The notes below the pieces were generated by a model. It searched no databases. It was not told the origin of the DNA and saw only the letters and a program-made list of their open reading frames with translations. A program made the position numbers and the translations under genes. Positions 1-8,383 of a stretch of DNA of 64,000 bases are shown one piece after another; position 1 is the stretch's first letter, and each line of letters opens with the position of its first letter. Location of the stretch: assembly GCA_019638235.1 (NCBI GenBank), contig JAHBUE010000002.1:434001-498000 (forward strand), written 5' to 3'. This DNA is from Cyclobacteriaceae bacterium. Its GTDB lineage: Bacteria; Bacteroidota; Bacteroidia; Cytophagales; Cyclobacteriaceae.

Positions 1-444
1 TTCAAAATGTTCACGCTTTTTAATATCCTGAAATAACGGTTTACCTGCTCCGAGTACAACGGGAACCAGGCCCAACCAAAGTTCGTCTACCAGCCCGGCA
101 TTAATAAATGTTGTTGTGAGGCTTGCTCCACCCCATAACCAGATATTTTTTCCTTCTTCCGCTTTGATTTTCTTAACAGCATTGACTACATCTCCGCTAA
201 GCAGATGGGTATTTTTTCCTTTTACGGATTTTAAGGTATTTGAAAATACGTAGCAGGTTTTGCTGTTGTAATCAGCCGTGCCAAACAATTCATAGCTCTT
301 TCGTCCGAAAAACACAACATCAATTCCTTCCAGGAATTCATCCATTTCACTTTTCGAGGGCGGGGGACACCAGTCGTACTCGCCATTCGGGCCTTCGATG
401 AAGCCATCGAGACTTACAGCAACACCTAAAATTACTTTGCGCAT
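1..444 (-). CDS. Dihydrofolate reductase family protein (RibD C-terminal-like), 3' end cut by window
   Basis: The frame is open from an ATG at 444 to the window edge (148 codons, no stop seen), so the C-terminus lies outside. The protein starts MRKVILGVAVSLDGFIEGP, the usual start of the stand-alone DHFR-like/RibD-C family (YyaP/YqjY type). It also has FFGRKSYELF, a WLWGGASLTTTFINAGLVDE stretch (the GG nucleotide-binding turn plus following helix) and LVPVVLGAGKPLF near the end, in the order known for NADPH-dependent DHFR-fold enzymes. Members are soluble and mostly of unknown substrate. Only about the last 30 residues should be missing. The gene follows a small HMA-like gene on the same strand with a 12-base gap, so the two may be cotranscribed. 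Confidence 0.85.
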   Translation of the reverse strand, partial: MRKVILGVAVSLDGFIEGPNGEYDWCPPPSKSEMDEFLEGIDVVFFGRKSYELFGTADYNSKTCYVFSNTLKSVKGKNTHLLSGDVVNAVKKIKAEEGKNIWLWGGASLTTTFINAGLVDELWLGLVPVVLGAGKPLFQDIKKREHFE

Positions 445-456
445 ACAGGTAGTATT

Positions 457-669
457 TTATTCAAGTTCTTTACAATCAATTCCCCAGGTACGCAGTACAT
501 GAACAGCATCGGCAGGTTTTACCCTATCCGATACAATGCGCAATATCCGGTCGCAATCATCCAAAGCAAAATTCCAGTTGCCCTGGCCTGCCAGTTCATT
601 TAACACAGGTGCCAGCGACTTTACCTGAAGAAGTGATTTAACGGAAGTTGAGAGAACAATTACATGCAT
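457..669 (-). CDS. Small HMA-like (copper-chaperone fold) protein
   Basis: A 70-residue protein starting MHVIVLSTSVKSLLQVK. It resembles a small Bacteroidota family with a heavy-metal-associated (beta-alpha-beta-beta-alpha-beta) pattern: a first strand, a helix ending in LNELAGQG, a strand with NWNFALDDCDRILRI and a last VLRTWGIDCKELE segment. The metal-binding CxxC of true copper chaperones is absent, so metal binding is not supported. The frame is open up to 804, but the extra 45 residues look like read-through of noncoding DNA, so I chose the ATG at 669. It lies just upstream of the DHFR-like gene on the same strand. Function unknown. Confidence 0.6.
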   Translation of the reverse strand: MHVIVLSTSVKSLLQVKSLAPVLNELAGQGNWNFALDDCDRILRIVSDRVKPADAVHVLRTWGIDCKELE

Positions 670-944
670 ATCCGTGAGATGGTTTAAGACTTTAGCAATT
701 CTGAAAGCAAAATCACCAGGATAACAGCCCCGGTCAGCACTCCTGCAACCAGCAGCATTGTTTTCATAAATGGGGTGGCTGATCTTGCGAAAATCATATA
801 CCAAAAAAACGATTGTCCGGTGACAGCCCTATGGCAGGAGAAAAAAAGATTTTCAGGTTTTTTTGAAGAAGCCCCTCTAAAAAATCAACAGATTTCCCGT
901 TCAAGACTGTATCTTTTAAGTGAAAATCTCATTTAGATATAAAA
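670..944. other. Intergenic stretch between divergent genes
   Basis: It separates the minus-strand small gene from the sigma-factor operon and must hold both promoters. TATCTTTT at 910-917 is one base off the Bacteroidota -7 consensus TAnnTTTG and lies 27 bases before the sigma-factor ATG, but I see no convincing -33 TTG. Nothing else was recognised. Confidence 0.3.
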
Positions 945-1529
945 ATGGCTAAACAGCCCGTGGAACAGGACGCTAAAACAAGAATCGCTGACGAGGAAAA
1001 GGTACTGATTATCCGATCAAAGGATGATCCTACGGCCTTCAAACCCCTGTATGAAAAGTACTATAAACCTATTTTTCTGTTCGTCCTGCACCGCATTGGC
1101 GATAAGGAAATCGCGGCTGACATTACATCACAGGTATTTTTAAAGGCCTTAGTGAACATAGGCAGTTACAGTTTCAGGGGGTTACCGTTTTCCGCCTGGC
1201 TATACCGGATTGCCATTAACGAGTGCAATGATTTTTTCAGGAAAAGTAAGCGGTCAAGAATAGTGATTCTGGAAGATTACATGGCGGATTTTCTTTACGA
1301 AGAAATGTTTGCACATGACAGACTGGAAGACCTCAAACAAAAACTACCTGAAATACTGAAAAAATTGAAGTACGAAGAATTGCAACTGATTGAACTGAGA
1401 TTTATGGAGAGTCGACCATTTAAAGAAGTAGCTGACATTTTAGGCATTACAGAAAACTATGCCAAAGTAAGAACATACCGAATACTTGAAAAAATGAAAA
1501 CATTATTCACCAATCATGCAAAACATTAA
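945..1529 (+). CDS. ECF-type RNA polymerase sigma factor
   Basis: 194 residues with the two sigma-70 family regions. Region 2 spans about residues 30-95 (FKPLYEKYYKPIFLFVLHRI, then the -10-recognition helix with FSAWLYRIAINECNDFFRK). Region 4 spans about 135-190 (ELQLIELRFMESRPFKEVAD, then the helix-turn-helix around ILGITENYAKVRTYRILEKM). Region 3 is absent, as in ECF factors. The gene overlaps the next one by 14 bases, or sits 10 bases before it if the later start is used. Next comes a membrane protein with a TonB-type C-terminus where an anti-sigma factor would usually lie, then a secreted CHU_C protein and a PorP-OmpA protein, so the factor probably controls its own surface-protein operon. 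Confidence 0.9.
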   Translation: MAKQPVEQDAKTRIADEEKVLIIRSKDDPTAFKPLYEKYYKPIFLFVLHRIGDKEIAADITSQVFLKALVNIGSYSFRGLPFSAWLYRIAINECNDFFRKSKRSRIVILEDYMADFLYEEMFAHDRLEDLKQKLPEILKKLKYEELQLIELRFMESRPFKEVADILGITENYAKVRTYRILEKMKTLFTNHAKH

Positions 1530-1539
1530 GATTACCATA

Positions 1540-2256
1540 ATGAAAAAAAAACCAGAAGTATCCGACAGCGAGATTCTGCATTTCATGGATTTCGATACGT
1601 TGCTTCGCGAACATGCTAACGTAGTTCAGGCAAACCGAAATAAGACGTTGATTAAAAAGAGTTTGCTGACGGTTGGAGGGATTGTATTGATTGCATTACT
1701 CTGGTATTCCGCTTCGGACAACCCGACACCGGAATTGGAACCCAGTGAATTGCAGCAAGCAACTTCGCAAGATGCTCCTGAGCCTTCTGCACCGGTTGAA
1801 TATGAGCCGGTTCCATTAAGTGATGACGGGAAATCCGTAGAACAACAAGAAAACAATTCAAAACAAAGTAAACCTGCCGCAAAATTACAAACCGAAATAC
1901 AGGAAGAAGAAGAAAAAACATCAGTACAACCTGAACCTGTCTATCAACAGGCATCACCGGTTAACGGATACGGAGCGCTTTATCAATACTTCAGCACGGC
2001 TTTGCAATATCCCTCCCATGCGGTTGCTGATTCTGTTCAGGGTATCGTAACTGTTACCTTTATCATTAACCTGTCGGGCAAGCCTGAAAAGATAACGATT
2101 GAAAGTTCTCCTGATGAGAAACTTAACGCGGAAGCGATAAGATTAATTGAAAATATGCCCTTATGGAGTCCGGCTACATTAAACGGCAACCCCGTGCCCA
2201 GTAAATTATCTTTACCGATAACATTCCAACTTATTTCAGTCAAAAGTCAACAATAA
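1540..2256 (+). CDS. Single-pass membrane protein with TonB-type C-terminal domain
   Basis: 238 residues from the ATG at 1540; an in-frame ATG at 1516 inside the sigma gene would add eight residues. Seen from the 1540 start: a short cytoplasmic part, one membrane segment near residues 39-56 (SLLTVGGIVLIALLWYSA), an acidic, Pro/Gln-rich spacer, and a C-terminal domain of about 90 residues (GIVTVTFIINLSGKPEKITI, ending PLWSPATLNGNPVPSKLSLP) matching the TonB C-terminal fold, with the typical 'W.PA..NG.PV' ending. Classical TonB carries energy to outer-membrane receptors. Here the position directly after an ECF sigma factor suggests a sensory or anti-sigma role for the cytoplasmic part; that is inference. 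Its stop overlaps the next start as TAATG, so the genes are translationally coupled. Confidence 0.8.
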   Translation: MKKKPEVSDSEILHFMDFDTLLREHANVVQANRNKTLIKKSLLTVGGIVLIALLWYSASDNPTPELEPSELQQATSQDAPEPSAPVEYEPVPLSDDGKSVEQQENNSKQSKPAAKLQTEIQEEEEKTSVQPEPVYQQASPVNGYGALYQYFSTALQYPSHAVADSVQGIVTVTFIINLSGKPEKITIESSPDEKLNAEAIRLIENMPLWSPATLNGNPVPSKLSLPITFQLISVKSQQ

Positions 2257-4679
2257 TGAAATACTTTCCTTTATTCATCATAATTTTTCTATTAAGTGGC
2301 ATCACAACTTATGCGCAACAGTTTGAGGAGAAACAAATTATAGATATTCCAACTGAATTTCGCGGCAAGAACATTCATTGGTTAGACATGGATCATGACG
2401 GCAGGTTTGATCTGATCGTTCAGGCTACCGATCAACTTGATTATCATTTTTTCTTATTGTATAAAAACGAAGGCACTGAATTTTCATTTGTCCGCCATGT
2501 AGAAACCTTGATGAAAAATGTTGTTACTACATTTTCTGACGTCAATATGGACGGGCAACCTGACATTATACTTTCCGGAGATTCAGATACAGATTCATTC
2601 ACAACTGCGCTGATCAGTTCCGGAGATTTTAATTTTTCTTTCTTAACCAATCCAATGCTTCCAATAGCCGGTTCCATTATCAGGCTGATTGACTTAAATC
2701 AAAATGGCAAAAAGGAGTTAATCATTAGCGGAACAAATAGTAATGGCCCATTCTTCTCCATTTTTGAATTGCAACAAAACTCTTGGGTATTGGTGCACGA
2801 TAGCCTTAAACTTCATGCAACTAATATAGAGTCGTTTGATTTTAACCGCGATGGAGCCAATGACTTGTTCGTTACAGGTAATCTTGAGGACGCTTCGCCC
2901 TACCATGCCATATTGATTACAGACAGACAGATGAACTTTACTGAAGGTACAGTAGTAAACGGTGTTTCAGATGTTACTGCCTGGCTTGCCGATGTGAACT
3001 ATGACGGTGTATTTGATGTGGTTATGGCCGGACAGAGCAATAATAATGAAGGGGTACTGCTGAAACTGATGAGTACGACAACCGGAGAGTTTACGCTTGA
3101 AGAAATCATTTCATTGGATTTTATTCCACACCAAGTTTTTGTCGCTGACTTAGATTCAGACGGGCGGGTTGATATACAGATGAGTGGCACAGATCAGGCT
3201 TCCACTTCTGTTAATAAAATATTTCTCGCCAACACACTTGTTGAACTGTTGCCTGGCAACAATGTATTGGTTCAGCGCTTCGGTGATGTTGATTACGATG
3301 GTGACCTGGATTTAGTTCAACTTACAGAACAAACAATCCATATCTATGAAAACACAATAATGGCTGTAAATAATCCTCCATCAGTACCAACTACGCCCAT
3401 TGCCGCTATTTTATATGGCCGGTTATTTATGTATTGGGATAAATCGGGTGATGACCTGACACCCCAACCCTCCGTAACGTACGATATTACCCTGCAAACC
3501 CAAAACAACGATGTTGTTTCCGGTGATTTTGATTTGCTGAACAAGCGAAGGTTACAGGTAACGCATGGCAATATCGGAACACATAATCATATTTTGCTTA
3601 ATGGCGCTGTTAATACAGACTATGCGTTCCATGTACAAGCTGTTGACAACGCTTACCATGCAGATGAAAATACATGCTCCGGAATTATCAGGCCAGCCGA
3701 ATCCTGTATGGAAATTGAAGAGGAGGTGGTGACACTTTGTAAAACAGAAAGCAGAATACTGACAGCCGATACAACAGCCTTGTGGTTCTCATTCGATAAA
3801 GGTTTTCTGGGCGAAGGCCTAACGTATGAATACGCAACTGATGCAACAGATACTGTTTTCTTTCTTATCCCCTATCAGGAAGTTTGCCCGCTCATCAGGC
3901 TTTTTCTGATGGAAAGAAAAGATACCGTTGTTCGCGAATTCAACAACACATTGTTTACTTGTGAAAATTCACAACTTGTTTTTGAAACAACCGGCACCTG
4001 GGCACAGCTTGAGTGGTCAAGTTACAACAAAGGTTTCCTGTCAAACGAGCCTTCCATAACCTACACGGCAACTTCTGCCGATACGGTGAAACTATTTGTA
4101 AGCGATGGCGAGGGTTGTAGCGAAATCCATCGAACTGCCATTACCATCAGCAAACCGGTTATTGGGCTTAACGGAGAATCTTTTCACATTCTTAAAGGTG
4201 AAGAAGTTCAACTAATCGCCTCAGGAGGTAATCATTACAACTGGACTCCGGCAACAGGGTTAAATAATGCCTCCATTCCTAACCCCATAGCATCACCCGC
4301 TGTAACCACTAATTATATAGTAACCGTCAGCGATTCAATTAGCTGCACAGCTTCGCGCAACGTTACAGTGGTCGTTCAGCCAATGGCGTTTATTCCCAAT
4401 TTGTTCACGCCCAACCAGGACGGAACCAACGACCAATTAAAAATTTATGGATTAGGTCAGGTGAAGAATTTCACTTTCTCAATTATGAATCGTGAAGGAA
4501 GCATTGTTTACACTACAACGGACATAACAGAAGCTACCCAACGTGGTTGGGATGGCTCGGTAAATGGTGTTATACAACCAGGCGGAGTCTATTACTGGAA
4601 AGTGAACGGGCAATTGCCGAACGGCAACAAGTTACTACTCAATGGAAAAGATTCCGGTTCAATTGTATTAATCCGATGA
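2256..4679 (+). CDS. Secreted VCBS/FG-GAP repeat protein with type B T9SS sorting domain (CHU_C)
   Basis: 807 residues with a signal peptide (MKYFPLFIIIFLLSGITTYA, cleaved near AQQ). Residues about 40-370 hold repeated Asp-rich calcium-type loops (DMDHDGRFD, DVNMDGQPD, DLNQNGKKE, DFNRDGAND, DVNYDGVFD, DLDSDGRVD, DVDYDGDLD) about 45-60 residues apart: the VCBS/FG-GAP beta-propeller pattern. The middle part contains fibronectin- or Ig-like segments. The last 90 residues (FIPNLFTPNQDGTNDQLKI, then NREGSIVY and WDGSVNG, ending in GSIVLIR) are a gliding-motility-associated CHU_C domain, the type B signal for the T9SS. The product is expected on the cell surface or outside. It shares TAATG with the gene before and overlaps the PorP-OmpA gene after it, which fits a cargo plus partner pair. 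Confidence 0.88.
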   Translation: MKYFPLFIIIFLLSGITTYAQQFEEKQIIDIPTEFRGKNIHWLDMDHDGRFDLIVQATDQLDYHFFLLYKNEGTEFSFVRHVETLMKNVVTTFSDVNMDGQPDIILSGDSDTDSFTTALISSGDFNFSFLTNPMLPIAGSIIRLIDLNQNGKKELIISGTNSNGPFFSIFELQQNSWVLVHDSLKLHATNIESFDFNRDGANDLFVTGNLEDASPYHAILITDRQMNFTEGTVVNGVSDVTAWLADVNYDGVFDVVMAGQSNNNEGVLLKLMSTTTGEFTLEEIISLDFIPHQVFVADLDSDGRVDIQMSGTDQASTSVNKIFLANTLVELLPGNNVLVQRFGDVDYDGDLDLVQLTEQTIHIYENTIMAVNNPPSVPTTPIAAILYGRLFMYWDKSGDDLTPQPSVTYDITLQTQNNDVVSGDFDLLNKRRLQVTHGNIGTHNHILLNGAVNTDYAFHVQAVDNAYHADENTCSGIIRPAESCMEIEEEVVTLCKTESRILTADTTALWFSFDKGFLGEGLTYEYATDATDTVFFLIPYQEVCPLIRLFLMERKDTVVREFNNTLFTCENSQLVFETTGTWAQLEWSSYNKGFLSNEPSITYTATSADTVKLFVSDGEGCSEIHRTAITISKPVIGLNGESFHILKGEEVQLIASGGNHYNWTPATGLNNASIPNPIASPAVTTNYIVTVSDSISCTASRNVTVVVQPMAFIPNLFTPNQDGTNDQLKIYGLGQVKNFTFSIMNREGSIVYTTTDITEATQRGWDGSVNGVIQPGGVYYWKVNGQLPNGNKLLLNGKDSGSIVLIR

Positions 4680-6229
4680 TGCGGAAGACTTTCCTGATCG
4701 TATTGCTATTCGTCCAGTGGTCGCAGTCAGCGTATGGCCAGTATTTTCAGTTTAGCCAGTATAACTATACACCGCAGCGTATAAATCCGGCATCTGTTGC
4801 CACTTCCGATTTTGCCTCGTTAAGTTTTCTGCATCGCAATCAAACCACAGCAGCAGATTTCAACCTGGCCAGTAGCATGGCTTCAGCCAGTTATCCGTTG
4901 TTGAATAACAGAAACGGTATGCGATGGGGCGGCATCGGGTTAACATTATTAGATGATCGTTCGGGCGTAGCCGGAATTTTTAATACACAGGAAGCTGCCC
5001 TGTCTATTGCTACCAATGTTTATTTGAATAAGTTTCAAACGCTTTCGCTTGGAGCTAAGGGATTGTACCAGGCTCAAAAAATCGACCCGGCAGGTTTGTT
5101 TACCGGTATGCAATACATTCCTGATCGTGGATTTGATGGATCGCTGTTCAGTGGTGAAAACTTTGATCAGCTACGATTGAATTTTTTCACCATCAGCCTC
5201 GGGCTGCATTGGCAGCAGGTTGATCGGGATAATAACCGGGTTGCCTACTGGAGTATTTCCTTTTTCGATTTCAATAAACCACAGGCTTCATTCCTGAATT
5301 CCGAAACACAACTTAAATCAACAGCAGTAGCGGCAGTTGGTGTGCGTATCTATAAAGCGGGGCCATTGTCTGTTATGCCTGAAATATTATACACCCGGAG
5401 TTACCAGAATAATCTTTTAAACATTGGCGCCATCACAAGTTATGAATTAAGTTCTTCTCCCTCATTATCCGGTCGGGTAGATTTAATTACAAAATATGTT
5501 CCGGGGCGTTCCGGGATAATCGGAACACAATTCCATAAAGAAAATTTTTCCGTAGGATTCAGTTATGATTTTCCTGTATTCAAAAAAAATATCGGCAACC
5601 TCGGAGCCATCGAGATAGGAATAGAACTACGTGGGCTTGTTAAGCCGCAACTAAAAGGTAGAGCTAATGCGAAAAGAAAAAGTAAAACGCCACAGCGTAA
5701 ACAACCTGTTACCGTATCACAGCAAAGGGTTCAGGAAACTGCAACAAAAAAGGAAACAAACAATCCCGATTCCGTTACCGCCATTCAACCTAAGCAAACA
5801 CCGGCACTAAAAGAGAATCTTCAACACAAACAAGATTCAGTTTTGGCGCTTGCCGAGGCCGGTAAGATAAAGCATGAAGCGTTGGTGATTGAGCGCGTTA
5901 CATTGCATTTCAATTTTGAATTTAACAGCGCCAACCTTGACGGAGAATCAGCAGCTTATATTGATGAATTAGCAGAAGCGCTTCTCGACAATCCTCATCT
6001 GAGTATTAAATTAGTTGGTCATACCGATAACATAGGCTCGGCTCGTTTCAATGAGCGGCTGTCACTACAACGCGCTAATGCAGTGAAGGCACGACTTGTG
6101 GAACAAGGAGTAGATAGCTCCAGGATTATTACAGAAGGAAAAGGTTTGCTTGAACCCCTGACTGATAATGATACGGAGGAAGGCAGAGCCAAAAACAGGC
6201 GCGTTGAACTGACTATTCTGTATAATTAA
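4679..6229 (+). CDS. PorP/SprF-family outer-membrane protein fused to an OmpA peptidoglycan-binding domain
   Basis: 516 residues from the second of two adjacent ATGs (4676 or 4679); the stop TGA of the preceding gene lies within ATGATG, a coupling overlap. A signal peptide (MRKTFLIVLLFVQWSQSAYG) precedes QYFQFSQYNYTPQRINPA, the typical N-terminus of PorP/SprF proteins, then about 300 residues of beta-barrel with alternating pattern. A basic, Gln/Lys-rich linker of about 90 residues leads to an OmpA domain (HFNFEFNSANLD, LVGHTDNIGSARFNERLSLQ, NRRVELTI). SprF-like proteins are partners that anchor specific T9SS type B cargo, and the OmpA part should bind peptidoglycan. The direct cargo is probably the CHU_C protein encoded just upstream. 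The open frame extends back to 4547, but that part overlaps the cargo gene and is not expected to be used. Confidence 0.88.
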   Translation: MRKTFLIVLLFVQWSQSAYGQYFQFSQYNYTPQRINPASVATSDFASLSFLHRNQTTAADFNLASSMASASYPLLNNRNGMRWGGIGLTLLDDRSGVAGIFNTQEAALSIATNVYLNKFQTLSLGAKGLYQAQKIDPAGLFTGMQYIPDRGFDGSLFSGENFDQLRLNFFTISLGLHWQQVDRDNNRVAYWSISFFDFNKPQASFLNSETQLKSTAVAAVGVRIYKAGPLSVMPEILYTRSYQNNLLNIGAITSYELSSSPSLSGRVDLITKYVPGRSGIIGTQFHKENFSVGFSYDFPVFKKNIGNLGAIEIGIELRGLVKPQLKGRANAKRKSKTPQRKQPVTVSQQRVQETATKKETNNPDSVTAIQPKQTPALKENLQHKQDSVLALAEAGKIKHEALVIERVTLHFNFEFNSANLDGESAAYIDELAEALLDNPHLSIKLVGHTDNIGSARFNERLSLQRANAVKARLVEQGVDSSRIITEGKGLLEPLTDNDTEEGRAKNRRVELTILYN

Positions 6230-6279
6230 TATTAGCATTCTGTACCTGATGTTTTTATTATTGCCAATAAAAAACATAC

Positions 6280-7278
6280 ATGGAATACAGAAAAGTCGGT
6301 CATACAGACCTTACACTCCCGGTAATAACTTTTGGCGCCTGGGCGGCTGGCGGATGGATGTGGGGAGGAACAGAACGTAAGGATGCCATCAAGGCCATTC
6401 AGGCTTCGTATGATGTTGGCGTTACCGCTATTGATACCGCCCCGGTTTACGGGCAAGGCGTAAGCGAAGAAATTACCGGTGAAGCCATCAAAGGACTGCC
6501 GAGGGATAAAATACAAATTCTTACAAAATTCGGGTTGCGTTGGGATTCAACCAACGGAGAATTTTATTTCCACAGTAGAGACAACGCAGGGGGCGATATT
6601 ATCATTCACAAATACGCAGGGAAAGAAAGTATAATAAAAGAATGTGAAGAAAGCCTGCGCAGGCTGGGCACGGATTATATTGACCTGTATCAAATACATT
6701 GGCCGGACGTTACAACACCCATTGCCGAAACTATGGAAGCTGTAACGCAATTAGTTAAGGAAGGCAAGGTGCGCTATGCGGGCGTGTGCAATTACAGCGC
6801 AGAGCAAATGCAGGAAGCTGAGAAATACATTTCGTTAGCTTCAAACCAGGTTCCTTACAGCATGGTGAAACGCGACATTGAAACAGACGTAGTCCCCTAC
6901 TGCATAAAGAACGGCAAAGGCATATTAGCATACAGCCCGCTTCAGCGGGGATTGTTGACAGGAAAAATGAAGCCCGGCCATGCCTTCAGTGAAGGCGACC
7001 ACCGTGCCGGCTCAAATTTTTTCACCAACGAAAACATAAACCGCACAAACACCTTCCTTGAAAAAATAAAGCCCCTTGCCGATGAAAAGAAAGCCACGTT
7101 GGGCCAGCTTGTATTACGCTGGACGATTGAACAACCCGGCATTACAATTGCCCTTGCCGGTGCGCGCAATGCACAACAGGCTGTTGAGAACGCAAAGGCA
7201 GCAACTATTCAATTAAGTAAAGATGAAGTTGAACTTATCAACAGCCACCTTAATGCACTGCAATTAGTGAGGCCGTAG
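6280..7278 (+). CDS. Aldo/keto reductase
   Basis: 332 residues, the usual length for the family. A TIM barrel that oxidises or reduces carbonyls with NADPH. The catalytic tetrad is visible: Asp52 and Tyr57 in AIDTAPVYGQG, Lys83 in LTKFGLR and His140 in YQIHWPD. The NADP-binding end is present (LAYSPLQRGLLTGKM around residue 220 and GITIALAGARNAQQAVENA near 290). It most resembles the 'general stress protein 69/YghZ-like' branch that opens MEYRKVGHTDL. Substrate unknown. It follows the PorP operon by 50 bases on the same strand but has no obvious functional link to it. Confidence 0.9.
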   Translation: MEYRKVGHTDLTLPVITFGAWAAGGWMWGGTERKDAIKAIQASYDVGVTAIDTAPVYGQGVSEEITGEAIKGLPRDKIQILTKFGLRWDSTNGEFYFHSRDNAGGDIIIHKYAGKESIIKECEESLRRLGTDYIDLYQIHWPDVTTPIAETMEAVTQLVKEGKVRYAGVCNYSAEQMQEAEKYISLASNQVPYSMVKRDIETDVVPYCIKNGKGILAYSPLQRGLLTGKMKPGHAFSEGDHRAGSNFFTNENINRTNTFLEKIKPLADEKKATLGQLVLRWTIEQPGITIALAGARNAQQAVENAKAATIQLSKDEVELINSHLNALQLVRP

Positions 7279-7355
7279 AAGAAATAACTTTTGTTGAACT
7301 CGATTTCCGTCCTGCATAGTCTCCCGCCCAAGCGGATGGAAGCTTAATTAGGTAC

Positions 7356-8240
7356 TTATCTATAACCTGCATCAATCATCCATTTTTCGCGCAAACGAAA
7401 AGCAGGAATGGTTTGCCGTTTTGCTTTATTAGCGGCAATGGTTGGTTTAATACCGTTTTGTGCTGCCCACTGCGAAAGCGGAATTATTTTTTTTGCCGTA
7501 AGCATGGTTATCCTTTTATTCAATGCTTCCTGTAGCAGCGTGGCAAAAAGTTGGGTGAAGCCATCAAACTTCATGGTAACCGGGTAGTTTGTAAAAAGTG
7601 GGTAATACTCGGTGTGCTTGCTTTTGTTTTGAATAATGATGGGCGGTAGCCCTGTATTCATCAATTGCAGGTTAATCAGCGCTCTTCCAATTCTGCCGTT
7701 TCCATCTACAAAAGGATGTATCGTTTCAAACTCTGCATGAAAGTGCGCTATCTTATCTAAAAAGTAATCACGCCCTTTGGCTTGACTGTTGTAGTTATCG
7801 ACAAGTTCCTGCATTAAACTGTTTACAAATGCAGGATTAGCACCCAGATGGTTGCCCACTCTTACCCATTCTTTTCCTTTGCGAAATCGTCCGGCAACGC
7901 TGTCGTCAATATCAGTGAGCAATGTCTTGTGCAAATCCAAAATCAATGCTATGGTTAGTTTTTGCTTTGGTTTATTGAGCAAAGCCTCGGTAATCTTAGC
8001 AAGGTTCTTTGCTTCATACACTTCGCGCACATTTACCTTACGGTTTAGTTCGCTTCCGCTCAGGATTTTCTCTGTGTCTTCCAAGGTAAGGGTAGAGTTT
8101 TCAATGGCGTTGGAGTTATACACCATTTCAGGAATTTCGGCAAGAGCAATTTCTTTCAGCAATTTTTCATTGCCCTTTGAGAGCACAGCAAATTGCTTAT
8201 GGAAAGCTTCAATCTTATCTTTTGTAGATTGGTAAATCAC
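7356..8240 (-). CDS. Fic family protein (class II, self-inhibited) with C-terminal DNA-binding-like tail
   Basis: 294 residues. The Fic core motif HPFVDGNGRIGR at residues 175-186 is intact, including the catalytic His and the nucleotide-binding GNGR, so AMP or similar transfer to a hydroxyl side chain is expected. SNAIEN at 43-48 matches the class II inhibitory consensus (S/T)xxxE(G/N), whose Glu blocks the nucleotide site. The last 45 residues (IPLSQWAAQNGIKPTIAANK...) look like a helix-turn-helix of the excisionase type, found in several Fic regulators. The start is a GTG at 8240; the next in-frame ATG would remove 38 residues, almost up to the inhibitory helix. GGTATT half-sites directly upstream suggest autoregulation. 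Target unknown. Confidence 0.88.
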   Translation of the reverse strand: MIYQSTKDKIEAFHKQFAVLSKGNEKLLKEIALAEIPEMVYNSNAIENSTLTLEDTEKILSGSELNRKVNVREVYEAKNLAKITEALLNKPKQKLTIALILDLHKTLLTDIDDSVAGRFRKGKEWVRVGNHLGANPAFVNSLMQELVDNYNSQAKGRDYFLDKIAHFHAEFETIHPFVDGNGRIGRALINLQLMNTGLPPIIIQNKSKHTEYYPLFTNYPVTMKFDGFTQLFATLLQEALNKRITMLTAKKIIPLSQWAAQNGIKPTIAANKAKRQTIPAFRLREKWMIDAGYR

Positions 8241-8248
8241 CCTGTGAA

Positions 8249-8302
8249 GGTATTCAAAAATACCGTGAAAATGGTGTATTTTGTAAATAAATTCACGGTA
8301 TT
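8249..8302. promoter_or_regulatory. Candidate operator of the Fic gene: three GGTATT half-sites
   Basis: GGTATT occurs at 8249-8254, inverted as AATACC at 8259-8264 (a dyad with a 4-base centre), and again at 8297-8302. The second and third sites lie in an 11-bp perfect inverted repeat, AATACCGTGAA at 8259-8269 and TTCACGGTATT at 8292-8302. All are within 65 bases upstream of the Fic start. The Fic protein has a possible HTH tail, so autoregulation is a natural reading, but binding is inference. Confidence 0.45.
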
Positions 8303-8383
8303 AACAGGCTTCATTTAATGGGATTCAGTTATTTTAAATTCGGTCCCCGCACGGGGAAGGAGACTCAACAAAATGGTCGCGGA

